Shown: positions 15,454 to 24,396 of the stretch, in pieces
How positions within the stretch are numbered: the stretch's first letter is position 1
Layout of the letters: the number at the start of each line of letters is the position of its first letter
DNA from: CAYNKA01 sp964397655
GTDB taxonomy: Bacteria > Spirochaetota > Spirochaetia > DTKZ01
Assembly (NCBI GenBank): GCA_964397655.1
Contig: CAYNKA010000001.1
Coordinates: 620,001 to 684,000, forward strand
Direction of reading: 5' to 3'
Length of the DNA stretch: 64,000 nt
Translations under genes and position numbers: made by a program
Notes under the pieces: generated by a model
Databases searched by the model: none
What the model was told of the DNA's origin: nothing
The model's input: only the letters and a program-made list of their open reading frames with translations

Positions 15454-18387
15454 TCAATCCAGCGCCTCGAGTTCCTCCACGTGCAGGCTCACGGCCCCGA
15501 GATCGTCGTCGGCGAGGCCGCGAAGCACGAAGGGCACGCGGTCGTCCAGGAGGGGGGCGAAGCGCTTGTAGCTTTCGGGGAAGAAGACGGTCTCGAAGAT
15601 CGCGGTCTCGTCCTCGAAGCTCACGAACTCCATGGGCTTGCCTTCGATCGTGACGATCTCCTTCACCGTGACGAGCCAGCCGATCATGACGATCCTCCTC
15701 CCTGCGTTGGCCGCGAGGTCGCGGGCGGCTACGTGAGGGAGGGAGTCGATCCTTTCGCGCCAGAACCGCAGGGGGTGGCCGTCCGCGAGGAAGCCGAGCC
15801 TTCTCCACTCCTTGCGAAGCTTCTCGTCCTCGCGGAGGTCCTTGAGCCTCCGGGGTCTTGCCTCCGCCGGGGCGAAGAGTTCGCCCTGGCCGCCGGGCGC
15901 CGGCCCCCGCCCCTGCATGAGCAGGGTCATGAGCTGCTCGGGCCGGTTCCTCACATCCGCGACCGAGTCCAGGGCGCCCGCCGACACGAGGGCCTCGGCG
16001 TCCTCGCCCCGGAGGGGCACGCGGACGGCGAAGTCCGCGAGGCCCCGGTAAGGGCCTCCTCGTTCCCGTTCGGAGACGACGAGGTCGGCGGTCTCCCTGC
16101 GGAGGCCCGCGATGGCCATGAGGCCGGCCCTGATTTCCCGGCCGCGACCGTCCCAGCGGAAGGAGCTCGCGTTCACGTCGGGCCGGCGCACCGCGAGGCC
16201 CATCCGCTTCGCCTCGCTCACGTAGGCCCCTGCGGTGTAGAAGCCTCCCTGGTTGGAAAGCACCGCGGCCATGAATTCCGCGGGGTGATGCGCCTTGAGA
16301 TAGGCGCTCTGGAAGGAGACGACGGCGTAGGAGGCGCTGTGGGGCTTGCAGAAGGAGTAGCCGTCGAAGGAGAGGATCATGTTCCAGATCTTCTCCGCCG
16401 TTCCCTGGGGCACCTCGTTCCCCGCGGCCCCGTCGAAGAACATTTTCCGGTACTCGGCGAGCTTCGCCTCCTTGTCCTTCTTGGACATGATCTTCCTCAG
16501 CCCGTCGGCGTCCGCGTCGGTGAAGTCCGCGACGACGATGGCGGCCTTGCTCACGTCCTCCTGGTAGACCATGATGCCGTGGGTCTCGGCGAGCACCCTG
16601 TCGAGCTCCGGGAGGAGGGGTTCGTAGGGCTCGCCTCGGAGACGCCTCACGTACTCGTTTATGTACTTGTTGGCCGCGGGACGGATGATCGAGGAATGGA
16701 TCACGATGTGCTCGAAATCGCCCCTGCCGGTCTTCTTCTGGAGCTGCCTCATGGCCGGGCTCTCGATGTAGAAGACGCCCATGGAGTCGCCCCGCGCGAG
16801 CAGGACCCGCGCGGCCTCGTCGTCCTGGGGGCTCCACTCCGATTCGTCGAAGGCGGCTCCGTTCCGCCTCAGGTTCGCGAGCGCGTCCCGGATGACGGCG
16901 AGGGAGCGGTTCCCGAGGAGATCGATCTTCACGAGGCCAGCCTCCTCGACCCCGTCCTTCTCCCAGGTGACGACGGGCACGCCCATGGCCGCGGTCTCAA
17001 CGGGCACGTATGAGGCGATCGGCTTCGGCGTGAGGACGAGCCCTCCGGAGTGAACGCCGAGGTTTCGGGGCAGGCCCGTCATGCGGTCCGCGAGGCCTTG
17101 GATCTCCTTCCAGACCTCGTCGGGTTCCGCCTCGCCCCGGGAGAGCCGCTTCTCGAAGGCCGAGGTCTCGGCGTCGGGGATGCCGTAGACGCGGGCGACC
17201 TCCCTGAGCGCTCCCCGCCTGCGGAAGTGGTTGTGGTTCGCGATCCTCGCGGACCTGTCCTCGCCGTAACGCCTCATCACCTCCTCGATGACCGCGTCGC
17301 GCTCGTCCCAGGCGAAGTCGATGTCGATGTCCGGCGGGTCCTTCCTCCGCGGATTGAGGAATCGTTCGAAGTAGAGGTTGTACCGGATCGGGTCGACGTT
17401 CGTGATCCCGAGGCAGTAGGCGACGACGCTGGCGGCCCCGCTTCCCCGGCCGCAGGTGCGGCTCGTGAGCGACACGATGTCCGAGACTACGAGAAAGTAG
17501 TCCGTGAAGCCCTTGCGCGCGATGATTTCGAGCTCGTAGTCGATCCTCTCCACGACCCCCTCGCCGAGTTCTCCGTAGCGTTCCTCCGCGCCCCGGTACA
17601 CCCTCTCCCGGAGGACCTCCTCCGAGGGCCTGCCTTGCAGGATGCGGTCCGGGCATTTCGGGAACACGAAGCCCTGGAAGATCGCGTCGAACCTGCACGC
17701 ATCGGCTATTCTCCGGTTGTTCGCGAGGGCGTCGGGAAAGTCGCGGAAGACCTCGTCGGCACGGCCGGGCGGGAAGAGGAGGGAGCCGCTCGGCGCGGAG
17801 TCCGCGGACTCGAGGAGGCTCACCGTTCCCTTCTTCGCGACCGCGCGGAGCACCCGATGGAGCTTCTCGTCCTCGCTCTCGAGGAAGACCGCCTCGCCCG
17901 AGGCGACCGCGGGAAGGCCGAGCCTGACCGCGGTTCCCGCCGCTCCCCTGGACGAAGGGGTGAGCAGGGCGTAGAGGTCCTTCACCCTGCCCGCCCAGGC
18001 CTCGAGCAGCTCGGGCGAATCGGTGAACACGAAGTTCCCCTCCTCGTGCCAGGGGAGCCTCGCCGCGAGGTCGAAGCCCTCCATCCGTTTCCGCTCCGTG
18101 AGGAGGAGGGAGAGGTTCTCGAAGCCGGCGCGGTTCCTCGCGAGGAGGACCGCCCGCCTCGGCGCCTTCTTCTCCGCCCCGTCCTCGGCGACCTCGGCGC
18201 CGATCAGGGGTCGGATGCCGCGGGCCCTGCACGCTGCGAGGAAGCGGTGCACGCCGTAGAGGTTGTCGCGGTCCGTGAGCGCCATGGCCCCATAGCCCAT
18301 GCCCGCGGCGGCGGCGACGAGGTCCTCGATCCTCCGGGTTCCGTAGAGGAGGGAATAGGCCGAACGGACCAGGAGGTGGGTGAACAC
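15454..18387 (-). CDS. dnaE2: Error-prone DNA polymerase III alpha subunit (DnaE2/ImuC type)
   Basis: A 977-residue C-family polymerase, shorter than replicative DnaE (about 1100-1200). The GRGSGAAS loop is at 313-320, the catalytic PDIDIDF at 352-358, and KIDLLGNRSL supplies the third acidic residue. A helix-hairpin-helix region and a C-terminal OB fold follow. The N-terminal PHP domain looks inactivated: the usual HxH is H4 then R8, and the TDHD motif reads TDRD. It begins at GTG 18387, three bases after imuB ends, so the two are coexpressed. DnaE2 proteins perform translesion synthesis with ImuB. Confidence 0.9.
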   Translation of the reverse strand: MFTHLLVRSAYSLLYGTRRIEDLVAAAAGMGYGAMALTDRDNLYGVHRFLAACRARGIRPLIGAEVAEDGAEKKAPRRAVLLARNRAGFENLSLLLTERKRMEGFDLAARLPWHEEGNFVFTDSPELLEAWAGRVKDLYALLTPSSRGAAGTAVRLGLPAVASGEAVFLESEDEKLHRVLRAVAKKGTVSLLESADSAPSGSLLFPPGRADEVFRDFPDALANNRRIADACRFDAIFQGFVFPKCPDRILQGRPSEEVLRERVYRGAEERYGELGEGVVERIDYELEIIARKGFTDYFLVVSDIVSLTSRTCGRGSGAASVVAYCLGITNVDPIRYNLYFERFLNPRRKDPPDIDIDFAWDERDAVIEEVMRRYGEDRSARIANHNHFRRRGALREVARVYGIPDAETSAFEKRLSRGEAEPDEVWKEIQGLADRMTGLPRNLGVHSGGLVLTPKPIASYVPVETAAMGVPVVTWEKDGVEEAGLVKIDLLGNRSLAVIRDALANLRRNGAAFDESEWSPQDDEAARVLLARGDSMGVFYIESPAMRQLQKKTGRGDFEHIVIHSSIIRPAANKYINEYVRRLRGEPYEPLLPELDRVLAETHGIMVYQEDVSKAAIVVADFTDADADGLRKIMSKKDKEAKLAEYRKMFFDGAAGNEVPQGTAEKIWNMILSFDGYSFCKPHSASYAVVSFQSAYLKAHHPAEFMAAVLSNQGGFYTAGAYVSEAKRMGLAVRRPDVNASSFRWDGRGREIRAGLMAIAGLRRETADLVVSERERGGPYRGLADFAVRVPLRGEDAEALVSAGALDSVADVRNRPEQLMTLLMQGRGPAPGGQGELFAPAEARPRRLKDLREDEKLRKEWRRLGFLADGHPLRFWRERIDSLPHVAARDLAANAGRRIVMIGWLVTVKEIVTIEGKPMEFVSFEDETAIFETVFFPESYKRFAPLLDDRVPFVLRGLADDDLGAVSLHVEELEALD

Positions 18388-18389
18388 GG

Positions 18390-19571
18390 CTAACCCGCCA
18401 TCGCGGAGCAGACCCGCACGGCGGCCGCTCCGTACTTCCGCCGCATCCCGTCCACGGCTCGCTGGACCGCGCCCCGCCTCTCCTCCTCGGCCGGGAGGAA
18501 CAGGTCGAGCTGGGTCCCAGCGCGGCGCAGGTCGAGGTACTCGAGCCTGAGACTCCGGATCCTCACCCGCCGCTCGAGGACGCGCCGGAGGAGGCCTGCC
18601 GCGGCAGCCGCGAGATCGAGGTCGAGGAAGGCGGCGGCGGGGAGTCGGGTCCGCGAAGTCACCCGCATCCCGTCGGTGTAGGTCGCCGTGAGCGCGACCG
18701 CGCCCGCGGCGAGGTCCTCGCCCCGGAGTCCGAGCCCGAGTTCGCAGGCCATGGCGGCGAGCCGGGCTGTGATCTCGGCGGCGTCGTTCGTGTCCGACTC
18801 GAAGGCGAAGGAGAGCGCGAGGCTCCGCGCCTCGAGGGGGCCCAGGTCCAGGCCCCGGGAGTCGATGCCCCGGGCACGATCCCGGAGCTGGAGGCCCCGG
18901 GGCCCGATCAGCCCGGCCTCCTCGTCCGAGAAGTCCGCGAACTCGCCCACGGTGTCGATCCTGAGCAGGGCGAAGCGCTCCCTGAGCCTGTCGCCCACGC
19001 CGGGGAGGATGGCCATGTCCTGGGGGCCGAGGAAGCTCCGCTCCTCGCCGGGCCGGACCGCGGCGAAGCCGTAGGGCTTGACCACCCTGCTCCCGACCTT
19101 GGAGACGAGCTTGTTCGTGGCGAGCGCGACCGAGGCCCGGAGGCCGGTCCGCTCCGCGACCGCGAGCCGGATGCGGTTCGCGCAGTCCTCGGCCCGGCCG
19201 AAGAGAAGCCTCGTCCCGCGGAGGTCGAGGAAGCAGTGGCCGCCCGCGACCTCCTCCGCGAGCGGCGTGTAGGAGCGCACGATGCGGGAGATCTCCTCGT
19301 CGGCCGCGCGGTAGAGGTCCGGGTCCGGCGCGAGGACGGCCATCCCCTTGAGCGTCTTGGCCGCGAGGGCGAGATTCATGCCCGGCCGGAGCCCCTCCCG
19401 GAACGCGGCCCGGGACACGCCGAGCACGACCGCCCGCGGCCGCGCGGGGTTTCCCAGGACGAAGGGCCGGCCCCGCAGGGAGGGGTCCCGCGCCTCCTCG
19501 GCCTGGGCCATGAAATCGGTGACGTTGACGTGGACGATGCGCCGCTCCTCAGGCGCGGGGACCGGCGGCAT
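18390..19571 (-). CDS. imuB: Catalytically inactive Y-family polymerase, ImuB-like
   Basis: A 393-residue Y-family fold in which all three catalytic acids are changed. The DinB first aspartate corresponds to N16 (HVNVTDF), and the usual Asp-Glu pair corresponds to G111-H112 in GGHCFLDL. Loss of these residues defines ImuB, an adaptor rather than an enzyme. A beta-clamp-binding motif QLDLF (354-358) is present. The gene overlaps the DUF72 gene by 23 bases upstream and abuts dnaE2 downstream, giving an ImuB-DnaE2 mutasome. No imuA was found; the DUF72 gene holds the first position instead. Confidence 0.87.
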   Translation of the reverse strand: MPPVPAPEERRIVHVNVTDFMAQAEEARDPSLRGRPFVLGNPARPRAVVLGVSRAAFREGLRPGMNLALAAKTLKGMAVLAPDPDLYRAADEEISRIVRSYTPLAEEVAGGHCFLDLRGTRLLFGRAEDCANRIRLAVAERTGLRASVALATNKLVSKVGSRVVKPYGFAAVRPGEERSFLGPQDMAILPGVGDRLRERFALLRIDTVGEFADFSDEEAGLIGPRGLQLRDRARGIDSRGLDLGPLEARSLALSFAFESDTNDAAEITARLAAMACELGLGLRGEDLAAGAVALTATYTDGMRVTSRTRLPAAAFLDLDLAAAAAGLLRRVLERRVRIRSLRLEYLDLRRAGTQLDLFLPAEEERRGAVQRAVDGMRRKYGAAAVRVCSAMAG

Positions 19572-20349
19572 CGCCCCGCTCCTCGAGAAGCTCCTTGAGG
19601 GTCTTCGCGTTCCTGACGGCCTGCCCGGCCCGATGGTTGTTGAAGTACACGCGGAGCGTCCTCACCTGGTCCTTCATGCAGGAGATCCGCTCGGCCCAGG
19701 CCTCGAGTTCCTCCTCGGAATACAGGTAGTTGTAGCGCTCCGCCGCGTCGCTCCCCCACCAGGACTCTCCGTTTCTGCCGTGGAACCTCACGTAGCCGAG
19801 GTCCGAGGTCACCACGTCCGCGGACTGGGGCAGGCCCTTGAGGTCGGGCATGTCCGTGACGCAGATGCCCACGTTGCGCTCGCGGAGCGCGTCGTAGACC
19901 CTCGTGTTCTGCCAGTCCGCGTTGCGGAACTCCGCCACGAGGGGCAGGCCCGAAAGCTCCTTCACGAGGGCGTCAAGGTACTTGCGCCGATCCGGCTCGT
20001 AACGGAAGCCCTGGGGGAACTGGAGCAGCACCGCCCCGAGCCTCCCCGCGTCCACGAGCGGCCGGAGCGCGCTCCGGTACTCCTTCACCGTATCCTTCCA
20101 CGAGGCGGGGTCGATTTCGTGGGTCATGCCCCGGTAGGCCTTGATCGAGAAGTCCACGGTACCGCCGCTCCTCCTCGCCATCCCCTCGAGTTGGCGGGCC
20201 TGCGGCATCTTGTAGTAGCTGAAGTTGAGCTCGACCGTGGGGAAGGTCCGGGCGTAGAAGCCGAGAAAATCCTCCCGTTCGAGGTCGCGGGGGTAGAAGA
20301 CGTCCCTCCATTCGAGATAATCGTAGCCCGAAGTTCCGACAAGGATCAT
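19549..20349 (-). CDS. DUF72 (YecE-like) protein heading the imuB-dnaE2 operon
   Basis: A 266-residue TIM-barrel-like protein of the DUF72 family. It opens ILVGTSGYDYLEWRDVFYP and has VELNFSYYKMP, FSIKAYRGMTH, AVLLQFPQGF and VRFHGRNGE, all in the normal family order. The molecular function of the family is not established. As the first gene of a DNA-damage cassette it may take part in repair or lesion processing, which is inference from position. A GAGG-type ribosome site lies before the ATG. A palindromic promoter precedes it. Confidence 0.88.
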   Translation of the reverse strand: MILVGTSGYDYLEWRDVFYPRDLEREDFLGFYARTFPTVELNFSYYKMPQARQLEGMARRSGGTVDFSIKAYRGMTHEIDPASWKDTVKEYRSALRPLVDAGRLGAVLLQFPQGFRYEPDRRKYLDALVKELSGLPLVAEFRNADWQNTRVYDALRERNVGICVTDMPDLKGLPQSADVVTSDLGYVRFHGRNGESWWGSDAAERYNYLYSEEELEAWAERISCMKDQVRTLRVYFNNHRAGQAVRNAKTLKELLEERGDAAGPRA

Positions 20350-20366
20350 ATTCAGCCTCGCCTTCG

Positions 20367-20395
20367 ATAATACTACATATTCGTTTAGTATTCAA
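20367..20395 (-). promoter_or_regulatory. Promoter with SOS-operator-like inverted repeat for DUF72-imuB-dnaE2
   Basis: On the minus strand TTGAAT (20395-20390), 17 bases and TATTAT (20372-20367) make a good promoter. The inverted repeat AATACTA (20369-20375) and TAGTATT (20386-20392), with a 10-bp spacer, overlaps both boxes. The genes controlled make a LexA-type repressor likely; the motif does not match the familiar E. coli or B. subtilis boxes. Confidence 0.65.
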
Positions 20396-20474
20396 GAGCG
20401 AATGGCCGTCCTCCGTCCCCGGAAAAGCCGCGGACCTCGAGCCGTCCCCTCCCCGAGCGTATATAATGAGCGGT

Positions 20475-21026
20475 ATGAGTTGCCGAATCCCCGCAATCCC
20501 CGCGCTTCTCGCCGTCCTCGCCCTCGCGTCGGGCACGCTCGCGGCGGAGCAGCCCAAGGAAACCTGGGTCAACTACTACGATGCGGCGAAGGGGCTCTGG
20601 GCGAAGAAGGACCTCGTTTCGGGAGAGGTCCGGTACCTCGCCCGCTACGGCGAATCCAGGGACCAGGTGTCGTTCCTGAAGGAGGAGGACCTGCGGGGGA
20701 TCGAGGCCAGGAACACGATCAGGCGGATCGTCGATTCGGAGCTGGAAGCCCATTCCCGCGGAATCGGGGACTCGCTCTTCCGGCCCGCGGCCACCGTGGG
20801 CGAAGTGGCCCGGTTCCTCGAGGATTCCGGCTGGAGCGTGAAATCCTACGAAACCGAGGACCGGATCTACGGAAAGAAGGGCGCCAAGACCTCCATAAAG
20901 CTTCCGCGGGGATTCGGGGCGGAGATGCGGGGCAAGGAGCTCTTTTCCCTCCTCACGGCCGCCGGAGTGGAACCCCCGAAGGACCCCGAACCGTCAAGGC
21001 CTGTTGCGAAGAATCGTAATAAGTAA
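20475..21026 (+). CDS. Secreted protein of unknown function
   Basis: A roughly 183-residue protein with a clear signal peptide (IPAIPALLAVLALASGTLAAE). The mature part is charged and mixed alpha/beta; no family was recognised. A TATAAT box (20462-20467) ends seven bases before the ATG at 20475 and no ribosome site is visible, so translation may be leaderless. An ATG three codons earlier lies inside the -10 box and is unlikely. The last 33 bases overlap the end of the convergent UbiB-like gene, a relatively long 3' overlap. Confidence 0.7.
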   Translation: MSCRIPAIPALLAVLALASGTLAAEQPKETWVNYYDAAKGLWAKKDLVSGEVRYLARYGESRDQVSFLKEEDLRGIEARNTIRRIVDSELEAHSRGIGDSLFRPAATVGEVARFLEDSGWSVKSYETEDRIYGKKGAKTSIKLPRGFGAEMRGKELFSLLTAAGVEPPKDPEPSRPVAKNRNK

Positions 21027-22688
21027 CCAGAATCCCATGAGACCCGCCCCCAGGAACCCGGCTATCCCGATGAGGGAGATGCCGTTCCACATCGGCGGAA
21101 TGCGCGCGTTGATCACGATGGAGGAGCCCACGATCAGCGAGGAGAGGATGAGCGAGGAGGAGATCCGGTTCGAGATCTGATCGGTCTTCCTCAGGATCGG
21201 TTTGAGGTCCGCCGGGTCGAACTGATGCACCACCCTGCCGGACTTGAGCCGGTCGATGATCTCCCTGGCGTCCTTCGGCAGCCCACGGAGCAGGGAGGAG
21301 AGCTGGAGGGCCGAGATGTAGAGATCCTTGGCCACGGTCTCCGGGCTGAAACTCTTCAGGAACATGCGCCGTACGATGGGTTCCATGTGGGTGAACATGT
21401 CGAACTCCGGATCGAGCCGGCGCGCTACTCCCTCGATCGAGATGAGGGCCTTCGCGAGGAGGAAGAATCCCGGCGGCATCCTCACGTTGAAAGCGACGAC
21501 GATGCGGAGGAGCCTCGAGAGGAGGTCTCCGGCGTCGACGGACTTGAGCGGCCTGTCCGTGTAGTAGTCGATGATCTCATAGACCTCGTGCTCCAGGGCC
21601 TCGACGTTCTCCACGGTGCGGGAAACGGACAGGTCGAGGATGCCTCTCGTCACCCGCCGTTCGTCCCGCTCCACGAGCCCCACCATCATGTTGCTCAGGA
21701 TCTCCCGATGCCTCGGGAGAAGAAGCCCCATCATGCCGAAGTCGAGAAAGCAGATCCTGTTGCCTTCGAGCACGAGGATGTTGCCCGGGTGCGGGTCCGC
21801 GTGGAAGAAGCCGTGCTCGAAGATCTGGGAAATGACGACGTGGGCTCCCTCGTGAGCAACCTTCTTCGGATCGAGACCCGCCGTGAGAAGGGCCCGCACG
21901 TTCGATACCTTGATGCCGTCGATCCGTTCCATCACGAGGACACGCTTCGTACTCAGCTCGGCGTGGACCGCAGGGACCTTGAGCATGGGATTGTTGCGGA
22001 ACTGGTGGGCGAATTTCCTCAAGTTTGATGCCTCGGCCACGAAGTCGATCTCCTTTCGGAGCGATTTGCCGAATTCGGCGATGATCGAGGAAACGCTCAA
22101 GGTGTTCGATCTGAGGAAGAGCATCTCCATGCCCGAGGCGAAAAAGTGCATGATCTCGATGTCGGTGCTTATGATCGCCTCGAGATCCGGCCTCTGCACC
22201 TTCACCGCCACGCGCTCGCCGGTTCGGAGCTCCGCGCCGTAGACCTGGGCTATGGAGGCGGAGGCCATGGGCTCTTGGTCGAAGGACCTGAACACTTCGC
22301 TCAGGGGACGGCCGAGCTCATTCTCGACGATGGCGAGGGCCTCGTCGGTGGGGAACGGCGGCACCTCGGTCTGCAGCTTCTCGAGTTCCTTGATGAGCTC
22401 CTCCGGGAGGAGGTCCGGCCGGTTGCTCATGATCTGGCCGAATTTGACGAAGGTGATCCCGAGGTCCTCCAGGACCATGCGGATCCTCGCCCACTTCGTG
22501 TGCCCGAGGTTCCTCTCGATGTCCGCGTGGGTCGGCGTTCTCTTCGAGGGCGAGAGCAGGTTCCGGATGTGCGATTGGTCGATCAGTTCGCCGAAACCGT
22601 GCTTGACGAGGACTCTGACGATTTCGGTGTAGCGGTTGAGGTGTCGTTGCGTTTTCCAGCCATCATGGAAAACCTTTCTTTTCGGCAT
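20994..22688 (-). CDS. UbiB/ABC1-family atypical kinase-like protein
   Basis: A 564-residue ABC1 family protein. The family signatures are present in order: KFGQIMSNRPDLLP (the KxGQ region), ASASIAQVY (alanine-rich nucleotide loop), VAVKVQRP (lysine of the kinase fold), EIDFVAEA, HADPHPGN and FLDFGM. Two hydrophobic helices at the C-terminus anchor it to the membrane. In other bacteria UbiB supports quinone or lipid metabolism and acts as an ATPase. It follows the CRP-type gene by seven bases, so the cNMP-TPR, CRP and UbiB-like genes form an operon. Confidence 0.92.
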   Translation of the reverse strand: MPKRKVFHDGWKTQRHLNRYTEIVRVLVKHGFGELIDQSHIRNLLSPSKRTPTHADIERNLGHTKWARIRMVLEDLGITFVKFGQIMSNRPDLLPEELIKELEKLQTEVPPFPTDEALAIVENELGRPLSEVFRSFDQEPMASASIAQVYGAELRTGERVAVKVQRPDLEAIISTDIEIMHFFASGMEMLFLRSNTLSVSSIIAEFGKSLRKEIDFVAEASNLRKFAHQFRNNPMLKVPAVHAELSTKRVLVMERIDGIKVSNVRALLTAGLDPKKVAHEGAHVVISQIFEHGFFHADPHPGNILVLEGNRICFLDFGMMGLLLPRHREILSNMMVGLVERDERRVTRGILDLSVSRTVENVEALEHEVYEIIDYYTDRPLKSVDAGDLLSRLLRIVVAFNVRMPPGFFLLAKALISIEGVARRLDPEFDMFTHMEPIVRRMFLKSFSPETVAKDLYISALQLSSLLRGLPKDAREIIDRLKSGRVVHQFDPADLKPILRKTDQISNRISSSLILSSLIVGSSIVINARIPPMWNGISLIGIAGFLGAGLMGFWLLITILRNRP

Positions 22689-22695
22689 GTCGAGC

Positions 22696-23343
22696 CTAGC
22701 TTGCGGTAGATCGCCTTCGGGACGCGACGAAGCGTACGAATTCGTTGAGGTTCTTCACCACGATCCTGTCGGGGAAGACCTCGAGCCGTCTCTGCGTCAG
22801 GAAATGGTTGATGACCTCGCGGCATTTTTCCGGGGGGAGCCCAGCCCAATGCGCTATGTCGTCGACCGTGGTCTTGAACTCCCGTTTTTCCATGTCAGGA
22901 TTGGGATTCGGGTCCGTTTCGGCGAGCATGAGGAAGACGTCCGCGACCTTCGCCTGGATGTCGTCCAGGGTGAGGATCATGAACCTCCGCCTCTGGTCGT
23001 AGATGCGCTTCGTGAAGAGCTTGAGGATCTTCATGGCGATCTGCGGGTTCCCCCGCATGAGGATTTCGAAATTCGCACGGTTGAACGCCAAAGCCTTAAC
23101 CTGGTCCAGGGCTATGGCGCTCGCCGAACGAGGCGCCTCCTCCAGGATGGCCATTTCCCCGAAGACCTCGCCGGGATAGAGGATGTCGATCGTCTTCTCG
23201 ATGTCCCCCATGATCTTGGAGATCTGGACCCTCCCCGACTGGATGAGGTAGAAGCTGTCGCCGGGCTCGTATTCGCAGAAGATTATGTCTCCCTTCTGGA
23301 AGATGACCGCGAATCGTTCGAAGGCCGCGAGGTTCAGGTTCAT
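22696..23343 (-). CDS. CRP/FNR-family transcriptional regulator
   Basis: A 215-residue regulator. Residues about 10-120 form the cyclic-nucleotide-binding barrel (PGDSFYLIQSGRVQISK, PGEVFGEMAILEEAPRSASA). A long dimerisation helix and a CRP-type winged helix (VDDIAHWAGLPPEKCREVINHFL) follow. The ATG at 23343 overlaps the upstream stop (ATGA), and the longer frame upstream is out of character. No cysteine cluster for FNR-type oxygen sensing is visible, so a nucleotide or other small ligand is more likely. Confidence 0.9.
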   Translation of the reverse strand: MNLNLAAFERFAVIFQKGDIIFCEYEPGDSFYLIQSGRVQISKIMGDIEKTIDILYPGEVFGEMAILEEAPRSASAIALDQVKALAFNRANFEILMRGNPQIAMKILKLFTKRIYDQRRRFMILTLDDIQAKVADVFLMLAETDPNPNPDMEKREFKTTVDDIAHWAGLPPEKCREVINHFLTQRRLEVFPDRIVVKNLNEFVRFVASRRRSTAS

Positions 23344-24362
23344 GAACGGTTTTCCTCCAAAGCCCGGAGGGACTTCTTCGCCTTCCGCTGGACGGGATTC
23401 TCTTCCGTCGTCATGGTGAGGATCTTCTTGTAGAATCCCGCGGCCCTTTCCTTTTCGCCCTTCGCCTCGTAGCTCTGTCCCACGTAGTAGAGCGCGTCGG
23501 GCAGGTCGGGCATCTTCGGGTATTTCTGGACGAGGCCGGTGAAATGCTTGACGCACTGGTCGTATTGCTTGAGCTGGAAGAGGCACCTTCCCATTTCGTA
23601 CATCGACTTGACCGTGTATTCCTCGTCCTGGCCCAGGTCCGCGATCTTCTTGAATTCCTTCAGGGCGTCCGCGTAGTTGTTCTGGCTGAAGATGCTGACC
23701 GCGTTGTAGTAGAGCTTGGCGACGTCGGAGAGCTCCTGACTCGAAGACTGCCTCGGGGCGGCCTGCGCATGAGGCGCGGAATGCGCTCCGGGAGTAGGAG
23801 ACGGGCCCTTGCCCTGCCCGTACTTCTGCGCGTATTGCTCGGCGGTCGCGATATGACCCGCGGCTTCGTGGGCGAACCTGCCCGCGGGATAATAGGTGAG
23901 ATACCTTCTGAACACGTACAACGCCTGAGCGTACATCCGCTTCTTGAGATAGTACTCGCCGCTGCCGTAGAGCCCGGCCTCCGGGTCGACCTTCTCCTCC
24001 AGGGAAAGGAGGCTCGTGACCCGGGCGTGGATTCTCCTGAGCTGGTTCGAGAAGACCTTGAGCATCTTCATGATGACGCGCACGTTCTGGGAAACGAATT
24101 GCTCGAATTCGGGAATGGTGAACTGAAGCACGTCGGCGTCGCTCAGGACGAGGGCGCTCTCCTCACGCGGGTATCTGCCGAGGGCCGATTTCACGCCGAA
24201 GAACTCGCCGGTCTGGATGAGGTCGTGGACCTCCTGCCCCGTTTCGATGTCGTCGGAGTTGAGGCTCACCTTGCCAGCCTTGAGAATGTAGATCTTCTCG
24301 CTGACGTCCCCCTTGAAGTAGATCACAGAATTCGCTTTGAAGGTCATAGCTTTTGGCGCCAT
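23340..24362 (-). CDS. Cyclic-nucleotide-binding domain protein with TPR repeats
   Basis: A 340-residue protein with an N-terminal cNMP-binding barrel (FKGDVSEKIYILKAGKVSL, GEFFGVKSALGRYPREESA), a coiled linker, then TPR-type helical pairs (about 130-165 and 215-320, for example ALYYVGQSYEAKGEKERAAGFYKK) separated by a Pro/Ala/Gln-rich spacer. There is no DNA-binding domain. The arrangement suggests a ligand-responsive scaffold working with the CRP-type regulator encoded next and overlapping it by four bases. An ATG at 24347 is an alternative start. Confidence 0.86.
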   Translation of the reverse strand: MAPKAMTFKANSVIYFKGDVSEKIYILKAGKVSLNSDDIETGQEVHDLIQTGEFFGVKSALGRYPREESALVLSDADVLQFTIPEFEQFVSQNVRVIMKMLKVFSNQLRRIHARVTSLLSLEEKVDPEAGLYGSGEYYLKKRMYAQALYVFRRYLTYYPAGRFAHEAAGHIATAEQYAQKYGQGKGPSPTPGAHSAPHAQAAPRQSSSQELSDVAKLYYNAVSIFSQNNYADALKEFKKIADLGQDEEYTVKSMYEMGRCLFQLKQYDQCVKHFTGLVQKYPKMPDLPDALYYVGQSYEAKGEKERAAGFYKKILTMTTEENPVQRKAKKSLRALEENRS

Positions 24363-24396
24363 AATTCTTTACCGATCCGTCACTCCAATTAGAACT

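Noticed and set aside
15181..17013. 610-codon open frame on the plus strand opposite dnaE2
   Set aside because: The minus strand carries an intact polymerase with catalytic motifs; the opposite frame is compositionally biased and unrecognisable.
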